This document shows positions 25,570 through 34,691 of a stretch of DNA of 64,000 bases, in pieces (positions within the stretch are counted from its first letter, which is position 1; the number at the start of each line of letters is the position of its first letter). Location of the stretch: contig NZ_JABEQK010000013.1 of assembly GCF_014174275.1 (NCBI RefSeq), positions 21,386 to 85,385 of the forward strand, read 5' to 3'. The notes beneath the pieces were generated by a model that worked only from the letters and a program-made list of their open reading frames with translations, was not told the DNA's origin and did no database searches. Source of the stretch: Gluconacetobacter takamatsuzukensis. Its GTDB lineage: Bacteria; Pseudomonadota; Alphaproteobacteria; Acetobacterales; Acetobacteraceae. The translations under genes and the position numbers were made by a program.

Positions 25570-26949
25570 TTATGCCGCGAAGGCGGGGCGGGTTTCGTCT
25601 ATTCTGAAATGATTGACGATCTGGCGGAGGGAGGTTGCTTCCCGGGCCAGGTTGTGGACGGCCGCGGTTGTTTCCTCGACCATGGCCGCGTTCTTCTGGG
25701 TGATGAGATCCATCTCGTTCATCGCCGAATTGATTTCGTTCAATCCGCTGGACTGTTCCTGGGACGAGGTGGAGACGTCCTCGATCAGGGAGCCGAGTTC
25801 GTCGACCTGGCTTGTGATGTCCCTGATGCAGCGTTCGGTGTCGTTGACGAACTTTACGCCGTTGTTGATTTCCGCGTACGACCGGGAAATGAGTTCCTGG
25901 ATGTTCTTCGACTCGTCGGCGGCTCTTTGCGCCAGGGTCCGGACTTCGCTTGCGACGACGGAGAAGCCGCGGCCCTGCTCGCCCGCGCGTGCGGCCTCGA
26001 CGGCGGCGTTCAGGGCCAGGATGTTGGTCTGGAACGAAATTCCGTTGATGGTCTCGATGATTGTATTGATCATCTTCGAGGATTGCTCGATCCGGCCCAT
26101 GGCGCCGATGGCTTTTGCGATGGCGTCCTGCGATATGGTGGCGCTCGACCGGGTCGAGGTGGCCGTGCGCTGCGCGGTCTTTGTGACAGCCGCTATCTTT
26201 TTCATGTTGTCCGTGATCGAGGAAACCGTGGCCACCGTCTGTTCGAGGCCTGCGGCCTGTTCTTCGGTGCGGCGGGCCAGGTCGTCGGTCGCGATGGAGA
26301 CTTCGGCGGAGGTGTTTCTGACAATCTCGCTATTGTTCGAGATCTTTCTCATGGCTTCCTTGATGCCATGGATGCCGTCGTTGAAATCCTTCCTGATGGA
26401 TTCGTACTGGGTCGGAAACGGCTTGTCGAGGCTGACGGCCAGGTCGCCGGTCTTGATGGCCTCGAGGGCTTCGCTGAAGGAGTGCCGGACGAATTCGACA
26501 TCTTCATCGAGCTTTTTCTGCTTTTCCTGATTGGCGAAATGTTCGCGGCGGTCTTCCCACACGACGGCGATCTGGTCGGTGCCTTCGATCGTGATCAGGA
26601 AGATAGTTGCGAAAATCGGAAGAATCGTGCCGTCCAGGCGGACGTGCATCCAGTCGAACTGAATGGGCTCGCGGTATTTCAGGAGATTGCCGACGATTTC
26701 CTGCGCCGCCTGGCCCGAATTTCTGCCGTCGGGCTGGAATTCGGGGGAAAATTTTTCGACGCTGAGCCCTATGACCTGTTCCCTGCTTCCGCCCACCAGG
26801 TCGAGCATGGCCTTGTTGCAGTCGGCGACTTTTCCGTCTTTTAAATAGAAGCAGCCGGTAAGGGTGTGTTCAAATATCGATTCTGCGAGAATTTGGCGAA
26901 CCGTTCTGTCGTCTGAATGTTTACTGTTCCGTTTTTTCGAAAACCACAC
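25570..26949 (-). CDS. Soluble methyl-accepting chemotaxis protein with PAS domain
   Basis: 459 residues from GTG 26949. A PAS domain spans about residues 18-130 ([19 protein letters not shown] and [17 protein letters not shown]). A linker coiled coil leads to the MCP signalling region with the tip hairpin [20 protein letters not shown] followed by [18 protein letters not shown]. No membrane segment is visible, so this is a cytoplasmic sensor, perhaps of redox or oxygen state through PAS. No che genes are nearby. It ends DETRPAFAA, without a CheR-docking pentapeptide. Confidence 0.9.
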   Translation of the reverse strand: MWFSKKRNSKHSDDRTVRQILAESIFEHTLTGCFYLKDGKVADCNKAMLDLVGGSREQVIGLSVEKFSPEFQPDGRNSGQAAQEIVGNLLKYREPIQFDWMHVRLDGTILPIFATIFLITIEGTDQIAVVWEDRREHFANQEKQKKLDEDVEFVRHSFSEALEAIKTGDLAVSLDKPFPTQYESIRKDFNDGIHGIKEAMRKISNNSEIVRNTSAEVSIATDDLARRTEEQAAGLEQTVATVSSITDNMKKIAAVTKTAQRTATSTRSSATISQDAIAKAIGAMGRIEQSSKMINTIIETINGISFQTNILALNAAVEAARAGEQGRGFSVVASEVRTLAQRAADESKNIQELISRSYAEINNGVKFVNDTERCIRDITSQVDELGSLIEDVSTSSQEQSSGLNEINSAMNEMDLITQKNAAMVEETTAAVHNLAREATSLRQIVNHFRIDETRPAFAA

Positions 26950-27066
26950 GCCGTCACGCTCCGTATTTTGGGAGGTGGGGATTCTAGATAAAACGCCCTG
27001 TGTGTCTCACGAATATTTGTTATTAATCATATGCGATATTTAAATATATGAGCCTTGCGGAAGGAC

Positions 27067-28206
27067 TCAGGGCAGCCGGATCTGCGCGACGAGCCAGGGA
27101 CGTTCCTGCCGGTCCTGGCCGTTATGGAAGACGGGCAGGCGGGACCATTGGCCGACCGTGAGCCACAGCGTATCGCCGTGCAGGGCCAGCCCGTCGGGCG
27201 AGATCAGGCGCGGATCGTGCGCCACGATGGACAGCGTGCCGTCGGTCGCGCGGTGCAGGATGGCGTGGCGCTCCAGGTCCGTCAGGTAGAGGCTGCCGTC
27301 GGGCGCGGTTGCCATGCCGTCCACGACCCCTGTCTCGCCTTCATCACGTACCGCGCGGGCCAGGGCGGCCGGGGTGGCGTGGGGGTTGCCGAGAATGGCG
27401 GTGGGGGCGCTGTAGAGCCGGCGCCCGGACAGGGGCTGCCAGTAGAGCACCGCGCTGTCGGGGCTGATGGCGATGCCGTCGGCGCCGCCCTGGCCCATGG
27501 CGGGGTGGGCCAGGTCGAAACGCTGCATCTGGCCGTCGACCATCATCGCGAAGCCCGGGGTCGGGCGGGTGGAGATGTCGCCATCGAGGATGCGCCATGC
27601 GGCCCCGGTGGCCAGGTCGACGACGATGAGCGCCGGGTGGTCGGCCGTGGACGTGTCGGTGATGAAGGCCAGGCCCGCGCGGCCGTGCGTGAGGTCGATC
27701 CGCAGGTCGTTGACGTGGCTGTCCGGGCGGATGGCCGGGGCGTGCAGCGGCACGATCCTGACCCCCGCCCCGCCGGGGGTGGGGTCGATCATGACCAGGG
27801 CCGGCTTTGCCGGGCCGGGGGTGCCGGCCACCGTGCCCTCGTCGACGATCCAGATCCGCCCGCGCGTATCCAGCGTCATGCCCAGTGGGGAGACCAGCCG
27901 GTCCTGTGTCGCGGCATCGGGGTAGGGCGTGAGGTCCGGACGGCCGTCGGGGTGCGTCGTCAGGCGGGCGAGCCGCGGCCCCGCATGGTCCTGCGCGCTG
28001 CGCGGAAAGCCCAGGATCACGGTGCCATCGGGCAGGGCGACGATGCCCGATGGCTGCATGTCGGCAAAGCGCGCCGCGACGGTGACGTTGCCCGTGGGGG
28101 TCGCGCCGTGATCGGTGCTGTCGGCGGCGCGTGCGCCCCACGGGGCGGCCGCCAGGACCGCGCAGAGCGCGAATGCCGCGCCGGTCTTCCTGCCATTCTG
28201 TCGCAT
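27067..28206 (-). CDS. Secreted major royal jelly protein / yellow family protein
   Basis: 379 residues from ATG 28206, chosen because GGAGGCAGG lies just upstream; a second ATG 18 bases earlier is possible. A signal peptide (TGAAFALCAVLAAAPWGARA) leads to a beta-propeller with the MRJP landmarks: ALPDGTVILGFPR, PLGMTLDTRGRIWIVDEG, HVNDLRIDLTHGRAGLAFIT, DGIAISPDSAVLYWQPL and DGMATAPDGSLYLTDLE. Bacterial members are sometimes annotated as dopachrome tautomerase-related or gluconolactonase-like, but activity is unproven. Divergent from the AroE-like gene across 224 bases. Confidence 0.8.
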   Translation of the reverse strand: MRQNGRKTGAAFALCAVLAAAPWGARAADSTDHGATPTGNVTVAARFADMQPSGIVALPDGTVILGFPRSAQDHAGPRLARLTTHPDGRPDLTPYPDAATQDRLVSPLGMTLDTRGRIWIVDEGTVAGTPGPAKPALVMIDPTPGGAGVRIVPLHAPAIRPDSHVNDLRIDLTHGRAGLAFITDTSTADHPALIVVDLATGAAWRILDGDISTRPTPGFAMMVDGQMQRFDLAHPAMGQGGADGIAISPDSAVLYWQPLSGRRLYSAPTAILGNPHATPAALARAVRDEGETGVVDGMATAPDGSLYLTDLERHAILHRATDGTLSIVAHDPRLISPDGLALHGDTLWLTVGQWSRLPVFHNGQDRQERPWLVAQIRLP

Positions 28207-28383
28207 CCTGCCTCCGGCACGCATCGCGGTTCTTTCCCCGCCTGTATCATCGGCGCCCTGTGTGCGCGACCGTCGTGGTTTCGGAAAAACGTGATTGACG
28301 CACAATTGATCGAACGCGGAGGCCGGCGGGCGCAGCTTTAACTTTGTGTCATTTCTCAACCTTGGACATGCCGATGTCGCTTG

Positions 28384-28397
28384 TGCATAGCTATGCA
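28384..28397 (+). promoter_or_regulatory. 14-bp perfect palindrome upstream of AroE-like gene
   Basis: TGCATAGCTATGCA reads the same on both strands and ends 33 bases before the AroE-like start, within the divergent promoter region shared with the MRJP gene. It looks like the binding site of a dimeric repressor, but no regulator gene is adjacent. Confidence 0.45.
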
Positions 28398-28430
28398 ACA
28401 TGATCGTAACCTCTGTTTTCGGAGCGCCGC

Positions 28431-29288
28431 ATGAGTGACAGAATCTTCTTGAGTATCCTGACCGGATCTTTTTCCACGCCCTGCGCCGACAATCCCACCG
28501 TGGCGATGATCGAGGCGGCGTATCGCCATCACGAGATCGACGCGCGCTATATCAACTGCGATGTGAAGCCCGACAATCTGGCCGATGCCGTGCGGGGCGC
28601 GAAGGCGATGGAGTGGGTGGGGTTCAACTGCTCGCTGCCGCACAAGGTCGCGGTGATCGAGTATCTGGATGCGCTGTCGGACGCCGCGAAGATTATCGGC
28701 GCGGTCAATTGCGTGACGATCCGCGATGGCCGGCTGACCGGCGACAATACGGACGGCAAGGGGTTCCTGGCCTCGCTGAAGGGGGTGACGGACCCGCGCG
28801 GCAAGCGGGTCCTGCTGCTGGGTGCGGGGGGTGCCGCGCGCGCGATTGCCGTGGAGCTGGGGCTTGCCGGCACCGCGCATATCACGGTTGCCAATCGCGA
28901 CCCGGCGAAAGGCGAGATCATCGCGGCGCTGGTGCGCGACAATACCAAAAGCGATGCGACGGCCATTCCGTGGAAGGGCGCGGTGGAGGTGCCCGGGGAT
29001 GTCGATATCGTCATCAACGCCACCTCCGTCGGGCTGGGCGACAAGGACGCGATACCGGAGATTGCGCTGGACAGCCTGAAGAAAGGGCACATCGTCGCCG
29101 ACGTGATTCCGAACCCGCCCAGGACGCACCTGCTGCGCGAGGCGAAGGCGCGCGGCTGCACGCCGCTGGACGGGCTTGGCATGCTTGTGAACCAGGGGGT
29201 GATCGGCGTCGAACTGTGGCTGGGGAAAACGCTCGATGCCGCCGTGATGAAACGCGCGCTCCAGGACATTTTCGGCGCCGCCGACTGA
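28431..29288 (+). CDS. Shikimate dehydrogenase-like oxidoreductase
   Basis: 285 residues of the AroE fold. Catalytic Lys72 is in GFNCSLPHK (usual NVTxPxK), then IIGAVNCV and GDNTDGKGFL with Asp108. The nucleotide-binding loop is GAGGAARAIA from 131. The N-terminal pocket motif is SILTGSFSTPCADN rather than the SxSxS pattern of classical AroE. Together these fit the shikimate/quinate dehydrogenase-like subgroup rather than the housekeeping enzyme. It lies 42 bases before a sugar-porter MFS gene, so the two may take up and oxidise a cyclitol or quinate-like compound. The true substrate is unknown. Confidence 0.8.
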   Translation: MSDRIFLSILTGSFSTPCADNPTVAMIEAAYRHHEIDARYINCDVKPDNLADAVRGAKAMEWVGFNCSLPHKVAVIEYLDALSDAAKIIGAVNCVTIRDGRLTGDNTDGKGFLASLKGVTDPRGKRVLLLGAGGAARAIAVELGLAGTAHITVANRDPAKGEIIAALVRDNTKSDATAIPWKGAVEVPGDVDIVINATSVGLGDKDAIPEIALDSLKKGHIVADVIPNPPRTHLLREAKARGCTPLDGLGMLVNQGVIGVELWLGKTLDAAVMKRALQDIFGAAD

Positions 29289-29330
29289 TGTGAACGGCGG
29301 CAGCGCCGCGACCGCGGAAGGACCCAGCCC

Positions 29331-30806
29331 ATGGCACGCTCCAGCACGGCCGACATCGCGCACGACACGCGGCGGGACGAACGGCACCGGCGGGCTTTCT
29401 CGGTCATGCCGGCCATCGAGCGGCTGGGCGACCGCACGGGGCCGGCGCGACGCTATGTCTCGGTTGCCGCCGCCGTGGCGGCCGTCGGCGGGCTGTTGTT
29501 CGGGTACGATACCGGGATCATCGCCTCGGCCCTGATCTTCATCACGCAGAGTTTCGCGCTTTCGACGGCGGGGCAGGAATGGATTGCGGCGGCGCTGAAT
29601 ATCGGGGCGATATTCGGTGCCGTGCTGAGCGGGCCGATATCGGACCGGTGGGGGCGGCGCCCCGCCATCATGGTCGCGGCGGCCATCTTCGTCGTGGCGT
29701 CGGTGGGGTGCGGCCTGGCGCCGGGCGTGGGCGTGCTGATTTTCGCCCGGCTGTGGCTTGGCGTGGCGATCGGCGCCACGACGCAGATCGTTCCGGTCTA
29801 TGTCGCCGAACTGGCGCCGGCCGAGCGGCGCGGGGGGCTGGTGTCGCTGTTCCAGCTTGTCTTTTCGCTGGGGCTGCTGCTGTCGTTCTTCGTCGGCTAT
29901 CTGCTGTCGGGGACGGCCGAATGCTGGCGGCCGATGTTCATGCTGGGGGTGATCCCGGCGCTGCTTCTGGCGCTGGGCATGGTGTTTCTGCCCGAGAGCC
30001 CGCGCTGGCTTCTGCACCACCAACAGGAGCGGCGCGCGGTTTCGATCCTGTACCGGCTGCGCGGCCACCACCGGCATGTGCGCCGCGAGCTGAACGATGT
30101 GCTGGCCGCCGGCGATGCGGACGCCCCGCAGGCGGGATGGGCGGACCTGCGCCGCCGCTGGGTTCGGCCGGCGCTGGTCGCAGCCCTGGGGATTGCCGCG
30201 CTTTCGCAGCTCTCGGGGCCGAATGTGATCGTCTATTATGCCCCGATCATCCTCTCGCAGACGGGGCTGGCCCATTCCGCCGCCCTTCTGACCTCGGTCT
30301 CGGTCGGGGTGACGTCGACCGTCACCACCGCGATGGGCATCGCGCTGATCGACCGGGTCGGGCGGCGGCGCATGATGCTGGTGATGCTGCCCTTTGCCGC
30401 CCTGTCGCTGTTCGTGCTCGGTGCCGTGTTCCTCGACCCCGCGCCGTTGGGGGGTGTGCGCATGGTGCTGATGGTCGTGTCCCTGCTGGGGTATATCTTC
30501 TTCAATTTCGGCTCGCTTTCCGTCGCCGTCTGGCTGGTGGCGGCGGAAGTCTTTCCGCTGGCCATCCGCAGCAAGGCGATGGGGCTGGCCAGTGCGACCG
30601 TGTGGCTGGCCGATACGATCGTCTCGCTCGTCACCCTGTCGCTGGTCCAGGCGCTGGGGACGACGGGGACCTTCTGGCTGTTCGGGGCGATCAACGTCCT
30701 GTCCTTCCTGTTCGTCTGGAAATACGTGCCGGAGACGGTGGGGACGACGCTGGAGGAGATCGAGGGATCGCTGCGCGCCGGTACGTTCCGGCCCGCCGGG
30801 CGGTGA
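29331..30806 (+). CDS. Sugar porter family MFS transporter
   Basis: 491 residues with twelve predicted membrane helices and the sugar-porter signatures GGLLFGYDTGIIASAL, DRWGRRP, PESPRWLL after helix 6, and the C-terminal PETVGTTLEEIE. About 40 N-terminal residues are hydrophilic. It works in the inner membrane, probably as a proton symporter. Coupled by position to the AroE-like gene upstream. Sugar, polyol or quinate are all plausible substrates. Confidence 0.85.
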   Translation: MARSSTADIAHDTRRDERHRRAFSVMPAIERLGDRTGPARRYVSVAAAVAAVGGLLFGYDTGIIASALIFITQSFALSTAGQEWIAAALNIGAIFGAVLSGPISDRWGRRPAIMVAAAIFVVASVGCGLAPGVGVLIFARLWLGVAIGATTQIVPVYVAELAPAERRGGLVSLFQLVFSLGLLLSFFVGYLLSGTAECWRPMFMLGVIPALLLALGMVFLPESPRWLLHHQQERRAVSILYRLRGHHRHVRRELNDVLAAGDADAPQAGWADLRRRWVRPALVAALGIAALSQLSGPNVIVYYAPIILSQTGLAHSAALLTSVSVGVTSTVTTAMGIALIDRVGRRRMMLVMLPFAALSLFVLGAVFLDPAPLGGVRMVLMVVSLLGYIFFNFGSLSVAVWLVAAEVFPLAIRSKAMGLASATVWLADTIVSLVTLSLVQALGTTGTFWLFGAINVLSFLFVWKYVPETVGTTLEEIEGSLRAGTFRPAGR

Positions 30807-30913
30807 CGCCGCCCGGCGGCGGATGCTTGCGGCGGGGTGCCGTTTTCGGCACGCTGCCGGGTGGCGACCGCCGGGGAAGGGCTGTCATGCGCTAATTTCT
30901 CTTCCCCCCGGGG

Positions 30914-31606
30914 GTGTTTTGCCGCCATCAACCATGCTGGTCGGTCAGCACAAGGAAAGCCCCCCTGCTTCAGCACCTGGACAGCCTGCTGCATCATTAT
31001 GGTTACGGTATCGTGACCCTGGCCGTTCTGCTGGAGAGCATGGGGATCCCCATCCCGGCCGAGACCTGCATCATCACGGCGTCGCTCTACTGCCTCAAGA
31101 CGCACCATCTGGCCATTCAGGGCGTGGCGCTGGCCGCCATCGCCGGGGCCATTATCGGCGACAATTGCGGCTATATGATCGGGCGGCATTTCGGGCTGCC
31201 GCTGCTGGAGAAATACGGCGCGCGCATCGGCCTGACCCGGGAACGGCTGATCCTGGGGCGGTACCTGTTCAGCCATCATGGCAGCGCCATCGTCTTCCTT
31301 GGGCGCTTCGTCTCGCTTCTGCGCGTATTCGTGGCACTGCTGGCGGGGGCCTGCAACATGCGCTGGCGGCGCTTCATGCTGTTCAACAGCCTGGGGGGCA
31401 CGTGCTGGGCGGGCGGCTATGCGCTGGGCACCTATATGCTCGGGCGCAAGATTTCGCAGGTTTCCGGCCCCACGGGCATTGCCATCGGCATCGTGACGAT
31501 CGTCGGGCTGGTCGGCTCGGGTATCTTCCTGCGGAAGAACGAGAAGAGGCTGACCCAGCAGGCGATGAAGGAAGCTGCTGCACTTTCGGCTTATCCGGGG
31601 ACGTGA
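30914..31606 (+). CDS. DedA/SNARE-associated family membrane protein
   Basis: 230 residues if translation starts at GTG 30914; an AAGGAAAG site suggests a start near 30965 (about 213 residues, closer to family length), so the start is uncertain. The DedA core is clear: LAVLLESMGIPIPAETCII, AGAIIGDNCGYMIGRHFG, VFLGRFVSLLRVFVALLAG and FNSLGGTCWAGGYALGTYMLG. Family members are inner-membrane proteins linked to membrane homeostasis, some acting as undecaprenyl-phosphate translocases. A family 1 repeat begins 18 bases after its stop. Confidence 0.85.
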   Translation: MFCRHQPCWSVSTRKAPLLQHLDSLLHHYGYGIVTLAVLLESMGIPIPAETCIITASLYCLKTHHLAIQGVALAAIAGAIIGDNCGYMIGRHFGLPLLEKYGARIGLTRERLILGRYLFSHHGSAIVFLGRFVSLLRVFVALLAGACNMRWRRFMLFNSLGGTCWAGGYALGTYMLGRKISQVSGPTGIAIGIVTIVGLVGSGIFLRKNEKRLTQQAMKEAAALSAYPGT

Positions 31607-31624
31607 GCCGGTCGTGAGGAAGGG

Positions 31625-31744
31625 TCTTCTTTTTCTGAAGAAAAAGAAGCAAAAAGACTTTTGATCGGCTCGGGAGTTTTGTGCCGGGGTACGCGAGGCC
31701 CTGAACGAATTAGAGTTTTTTGGTTCTTTTTTTCAAAAAAGAAC
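31625..31744 (+). repeat. Palindromic double-hairpin repeat, family 1, copy 2
   Basis: End A (CTTCTTTTTCT/AGAAAAAGAAG) and end B (GTTCTTTTTT/AAAAAAGAAC) are identical to copy 1, while the 60-base centre differs (GATCGGCTCGGG versus GGCCCTGAACGAATTAG). End A faces the dedA stop, as in the other copies. Confidence 0.85.
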
Positions 31745-31976
31745 GAAGACCATTCCGCGCCGTCCGTTCCGAAAAATACAGGAATAGAGCAGAAGCACAG
31801 AAATTCTTCCGGCCGCGAAAGTCGATCTCTTTCGGTGGTCCCTCCTGCCGGTTGCGAGTATTGTGTGGTGGTGATCGCACTTTATCTTGAAGGGCCATGT
31901 CGTCATCTGTTCTTTTCCGGATGAACCTGATGGTCCACAAAACGTTGGCGTTGTGTTTTGTTTGGAGCATTGTTGG

Positions 31977-32360
31977 ATGGCAGGTTTGTACAGGCCTCGA
32001 AGGGCCTCGGAATGGGCGACGTGCGCGGTTGCGTTTCTGCTCATCGTTCTCGGGCTTCCCCTGCTGATCATGGGGGCCGAGCTGGCCCTGCTCGGCGGGT
32101 CGCTTTACTATGTCGTGGCCGGGGCGGCCATTATTGCCGGCGGCGTGCTGATGCTGATGGGATCGGTGGCCGGGGCGCTGCTGTATCTGCTGGCATGGCT
32201 GCTGACCTGGCCCTGGGCCCTGTGGGAAGTCGGGTTCGACGGCTGGGGGCTGCTGCCGCGCCTGCTGGGCCCGACGCTGATTGCCGTTCTGGTGGTGTTC
32301 ACCATTCCCGTTCTGCGCCGTATCCAGAAAACATCGTTGGCACAGAAGGGAATTGCGTGA
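31977..32360 (+). CDS. sldB: PQQ polyol dehydrogenase small membrane subunit SldB
   Basis: 127 residues, nearly all hydrophobic, with about four to five membrane helices (CAVAFLLIVLGLPLLIMGAE, YYVVAGAAIIAGGVLMLMG, LLYLLAWLLTWPWALW, LIAVLVVFTIPVL). It corresponds to the N-terminal membrane domain of one-piece PQQ glucose dehydrogenases, here as a separate gene as in the acetic acid bacterial sldBA system. It anchors SldA and likely passes electrons to ubiquinone. ATG 31977 follows GGAG. Its stop overlaps the sldA start (TGATG). Confidence 0.85.
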   Translation: MAGLYRPRRASEWATCAVAFLLIVLGLPLLIMGAELALLGGSLYYVVAGAAIIAGGVLMLMGSVAGALLYLLAWLLTWPWALWEVGFDGWGLLPRLLGPTLIAVLVVFTIPVLRRIQKTSLAQKGIA

Positions 32361-34555
32361 TGTCCAGGACAGATCTTTCTGCCGCCACGGCGCTGTGCGG
32401 CCTTGTGCTTCTGTCCGCCGTGGCGGGCAGCGTGCCGGCCCATGCACAGAGCGCCTACAAGGAAGCGCCTCCCGGTCCGGGGGATGCGGATGCGCCGGGC
32501 AAGCCGTCCGACAACCGGTTTGCCGGCCCTTCGCCTTTCGCGCCGCAGGCGCCGGGTGTGAATGCCGCGAATATTCCCGATGGGCCGCCCGCCGAGCCCA
32601 GCGAGGCGACGCCGGCCGTCGAGCAGGTCAGCAGCCATCCGGCGCACGACGACTGGCCGGCCTATGGGCGGGATACCGATGCCACGCGCTTTTCGCCGCT
32701 GGAGCAGATCACGCCGGAGAATGTGGGGCGGCTTTCGCGCGCCTTCGTCTACCATACCGGCAGCAAGCCGGCGCCGGGGCAGGTGAACAAATGGGCCGCC
32801 GAGACCACGCCCATCAAGGTGGGTGACGGGCTGTACATGTGTTCGGCCATGAACGACATCGTGAAGCTGGACCCGGCGACCGGCAAGGAAGTCTGGCGGC
32901 ACGATGCCGGGGTGAAATATGCCAGCATTCCCTATACGGCGGCCTGCAAGGGGGTGGTGTATTATACGTCCTCGAGCGTGCCGGAGGGACAGCCCTGCCA
33001 TAATCGTATCCTCGAAGGCACGCTGGACATGCGGCTGATCGAGGTCGATGCCGATACGGGCAAATTGTGCGAGGGCTTTGGCTATCACGGCCAGGTGAAC
33101 CTGATGAAGGGCATGGGCGAGTCCGTTCCGGGCTTCGTCTCCATGACCGCGCCGCCGCCGATCGTGAATGGTGCGATCGTAGTGAATCATGAAGTGCTGG
33201 ATGGCCAGCGCCGCTGGGCGCCTTCGGGCCTGATCCGCGGCTACGATGCCGAGACGGGCAAGTTTTTGTGGGCGTGGGACGTCAATCGTCCGGACCAGCA
33301 TGGGGAGCCTGCCGAAGGCCAGCATTACAGCCGGGGCACGCCGAATTCTTGGGCGACCATGACGGGCGATAACGGGCTTGGGCTGGTCTATGTGCCCACC
33401 GGCAATTCGGCGGCCGATTATTACTCGGCCATGCGTTCGCCGGAGGAGAACAAGGTTTCGTCGGCGATCGTGGCGCTGGACGTGAAGACCGGTTCGCCGC
33501 GCTGGGTGTTCCAGACCGTGCACAAGGATGTCTGGGACTACGATATCGGCTCGCAGCCGACCATGATCGACTTCCCCGGCCAGGACGGCCCGGTTCCGGC
33601 GCTGGTGGTGCCGACGAAGCGTGGCCAGACCTTTGTGCTGGATCGCCGCGACGGCAAGCCGCTGCTGCCGGTCGAGGAACGCCCGGCGCCGCTGGATACC
33701 GACGTGAAGGGCGATCCGCGCTCGCCCACCCAGCCATGGTCGGTCGGGATGCCGCGCCTGGGTCTGCCGGACCTGAAGGAAAGCGACATGTGGGGCATGT
33801 CGCCCATCGACCAGCTTTTCTGCCGCCTGAAATTCCGCCGGGCCAAATATGAGGGCGAATTCACCGCCCCCAGCGTGGAACGGCCGTGGATCGAATATCC
33901 CGGCTATAACGGCGGCAGCGACTGGGGCAGCATGGCGTACGACCCCCGGACGGGCGTGCTGATCGCCAACTGGAACGTGACGCCGATGTACGACCAGCTG
34001 GTCACGCGCAAGAAGGCCGATGCGCTGGGCCTGATGCCGCTGGACGATCCGAACTTCAAGCCCGGCGGCGGCGGGGCCGAGGGCAACGGCGCCATGGCGG
34101 ATACGCCCTATGGCATTGTGGTTTCGCCCTTCTGGAACCAGTACACGCACATGATGTGCAACAAGCCGCCCTACGGCATGATCACGGCGATCGACATGCA
34201 CACCCGCAAGGTGCTGTGGCAGCATCCGCTGGGCAGTGCCCGGGCCAACGGACCCTGGGGTGTGCCCACCTACCTGCCGCTGACGATCGGGACGCCCAAT
34301 AATGGCGGGCCGGTGGTGACGGCCGGTGGCGTGGTGTTCGTCGCCGCCACGACCGACAACATGCTGCATGCATTCGATGCCAAGAGCGGCAAGGAAGTGT
34401 GGAACGACGTGTTGCCGGGTGGTGGGCAGGCGACGCCCATGACCTACGAGTACAAGGGCAAGCAGTATGTCGCCATCATGGCGGGCGGGCATCATTTCAT
34501 GATGACGCCGGTCAGCGATGCGCTGGTGGTTTACGCGCTGCCTGACGGGAAGTGA
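32360..34555 (+). CDS. sldA: PQQ-dependent polyol (glycerol/sorbitol/arabitol) dehydrogenase large subunit SldA
   Basis: 731 residues: signal peptide ending VPAHA before Q30, a proline-rich linker, then an eight-bladed PQQ propeller beginning DDWPAYGRDTDATRFSPL. Typical elements are ITPENVGRLSRAFVYHTG, GKEVWRHDAG, KDVWDYDIGSQP, PWGVPTYLPLTIGTPNNGGP and GGGQATPMTYEYKGKQY. Length and partnership with SldB fit the broad-specificity periplasmic polyol dehydrogenase of Gluconobacter and relatives; a quinate or glucose enzyme would be one polypeptide of about 790 residues. ATG 32360 overlaps the sldB stop. PQQ synthesis genes are not in the window. Confidence 0.88.
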   Translation: MSRTDLSAATALCGLVLLSAVAGSVPAHAQSAYKEAPPGPGDADAPGKPSDNRFAGPSPFAPQAPGVNAANIPDGPPAEPSEATPAVEQVSSHPAHDDWPAYGRDTDATRFSPLEQITPENVGRLSRAFVYHTGSKPAPGQVNKWAAETTPIKVGDGLYMCSAMNDIVKLDPATGKEVWRHDAGVKYASIPYTAACKGVVYYTSSSVPEGQPCHNRILEGTLDMRLIEVDADTGKLCEGFGYHGQVNLMKGMGESVPGFVSMTAPPPIVNGAIVVNHEVLDGQRRWAPSGLIRGYDAETGKFLWAWDVNRPDQHGEPAEGQHYSRGTPNSWATMTGDNGLGLVYVPTGNSAADYYSAMRSPEENKVSSAIVALDVKTGSPRWVFQTVHKDVWDYDIGSQPTMIDFPGQDGPVPALVVPTKRGQTFVLDRRDGKPLLPVEERPAPLDTDVKGDPRSPTQPWSVGMPRLGLPDLKESDMWGMSPIDQLFCRLKFRRAKYEGEFTAPSVERPWIEYPGYNGGSDWGSMAYDPRTGVLIANWNVTPMYDQLVTRKKADALGLMPLDDPNFKPGGGGAEGNGAMADTPYGIVVSPFWNQYTHMMCNKPPYGMITAIDMHTRKVLWQHPLGSARANGPWGVPTYLPLTIGTPNNGGPVVTAGGVVFVAATTDNMLHAFDAKSGKEVWNDVLPGGGQATPMTYEYKGKQYVAIMAGGHHFMMTPVSDALVVYALPDGK

Positions 34556-34573
34556 GACTGTAGGGGGTGTTTT

Positions 34574-34632
34574 CGCGGGGCTCTGCCCCGCACCCCGCCA
34601 AAGGCGGTGCCTTTGGAAACCGCTTGTTTTGA
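34574..34632 (+). repeat. Two-hairpin repeat, family 2, copy A
   Basis: GCGGGGCTCTGCCCCGC forms a 7-bp stem hairpin, then ACCCCG and CCAAAGGCGGTGCCTTTGG forms a second, followed by AAACCGCTTGTTTT. It starts 18 bases after the sldA stop and may terminate that transcript. Compare copy B at 14699-14761. Confidence 0.65.
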
Positions 34633-34691
34633 GGGGCTGTTTTACAGGAACCGGTGGCGGGGCCTGTGAGGCAGTCCCCTGACGAATGGGG

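Noticed and set aside
31710..32447. Minus-strand frame across the sldB promoter
   Set aside because: Begins opposite sldA and ends in the repeat; no start signal or family.
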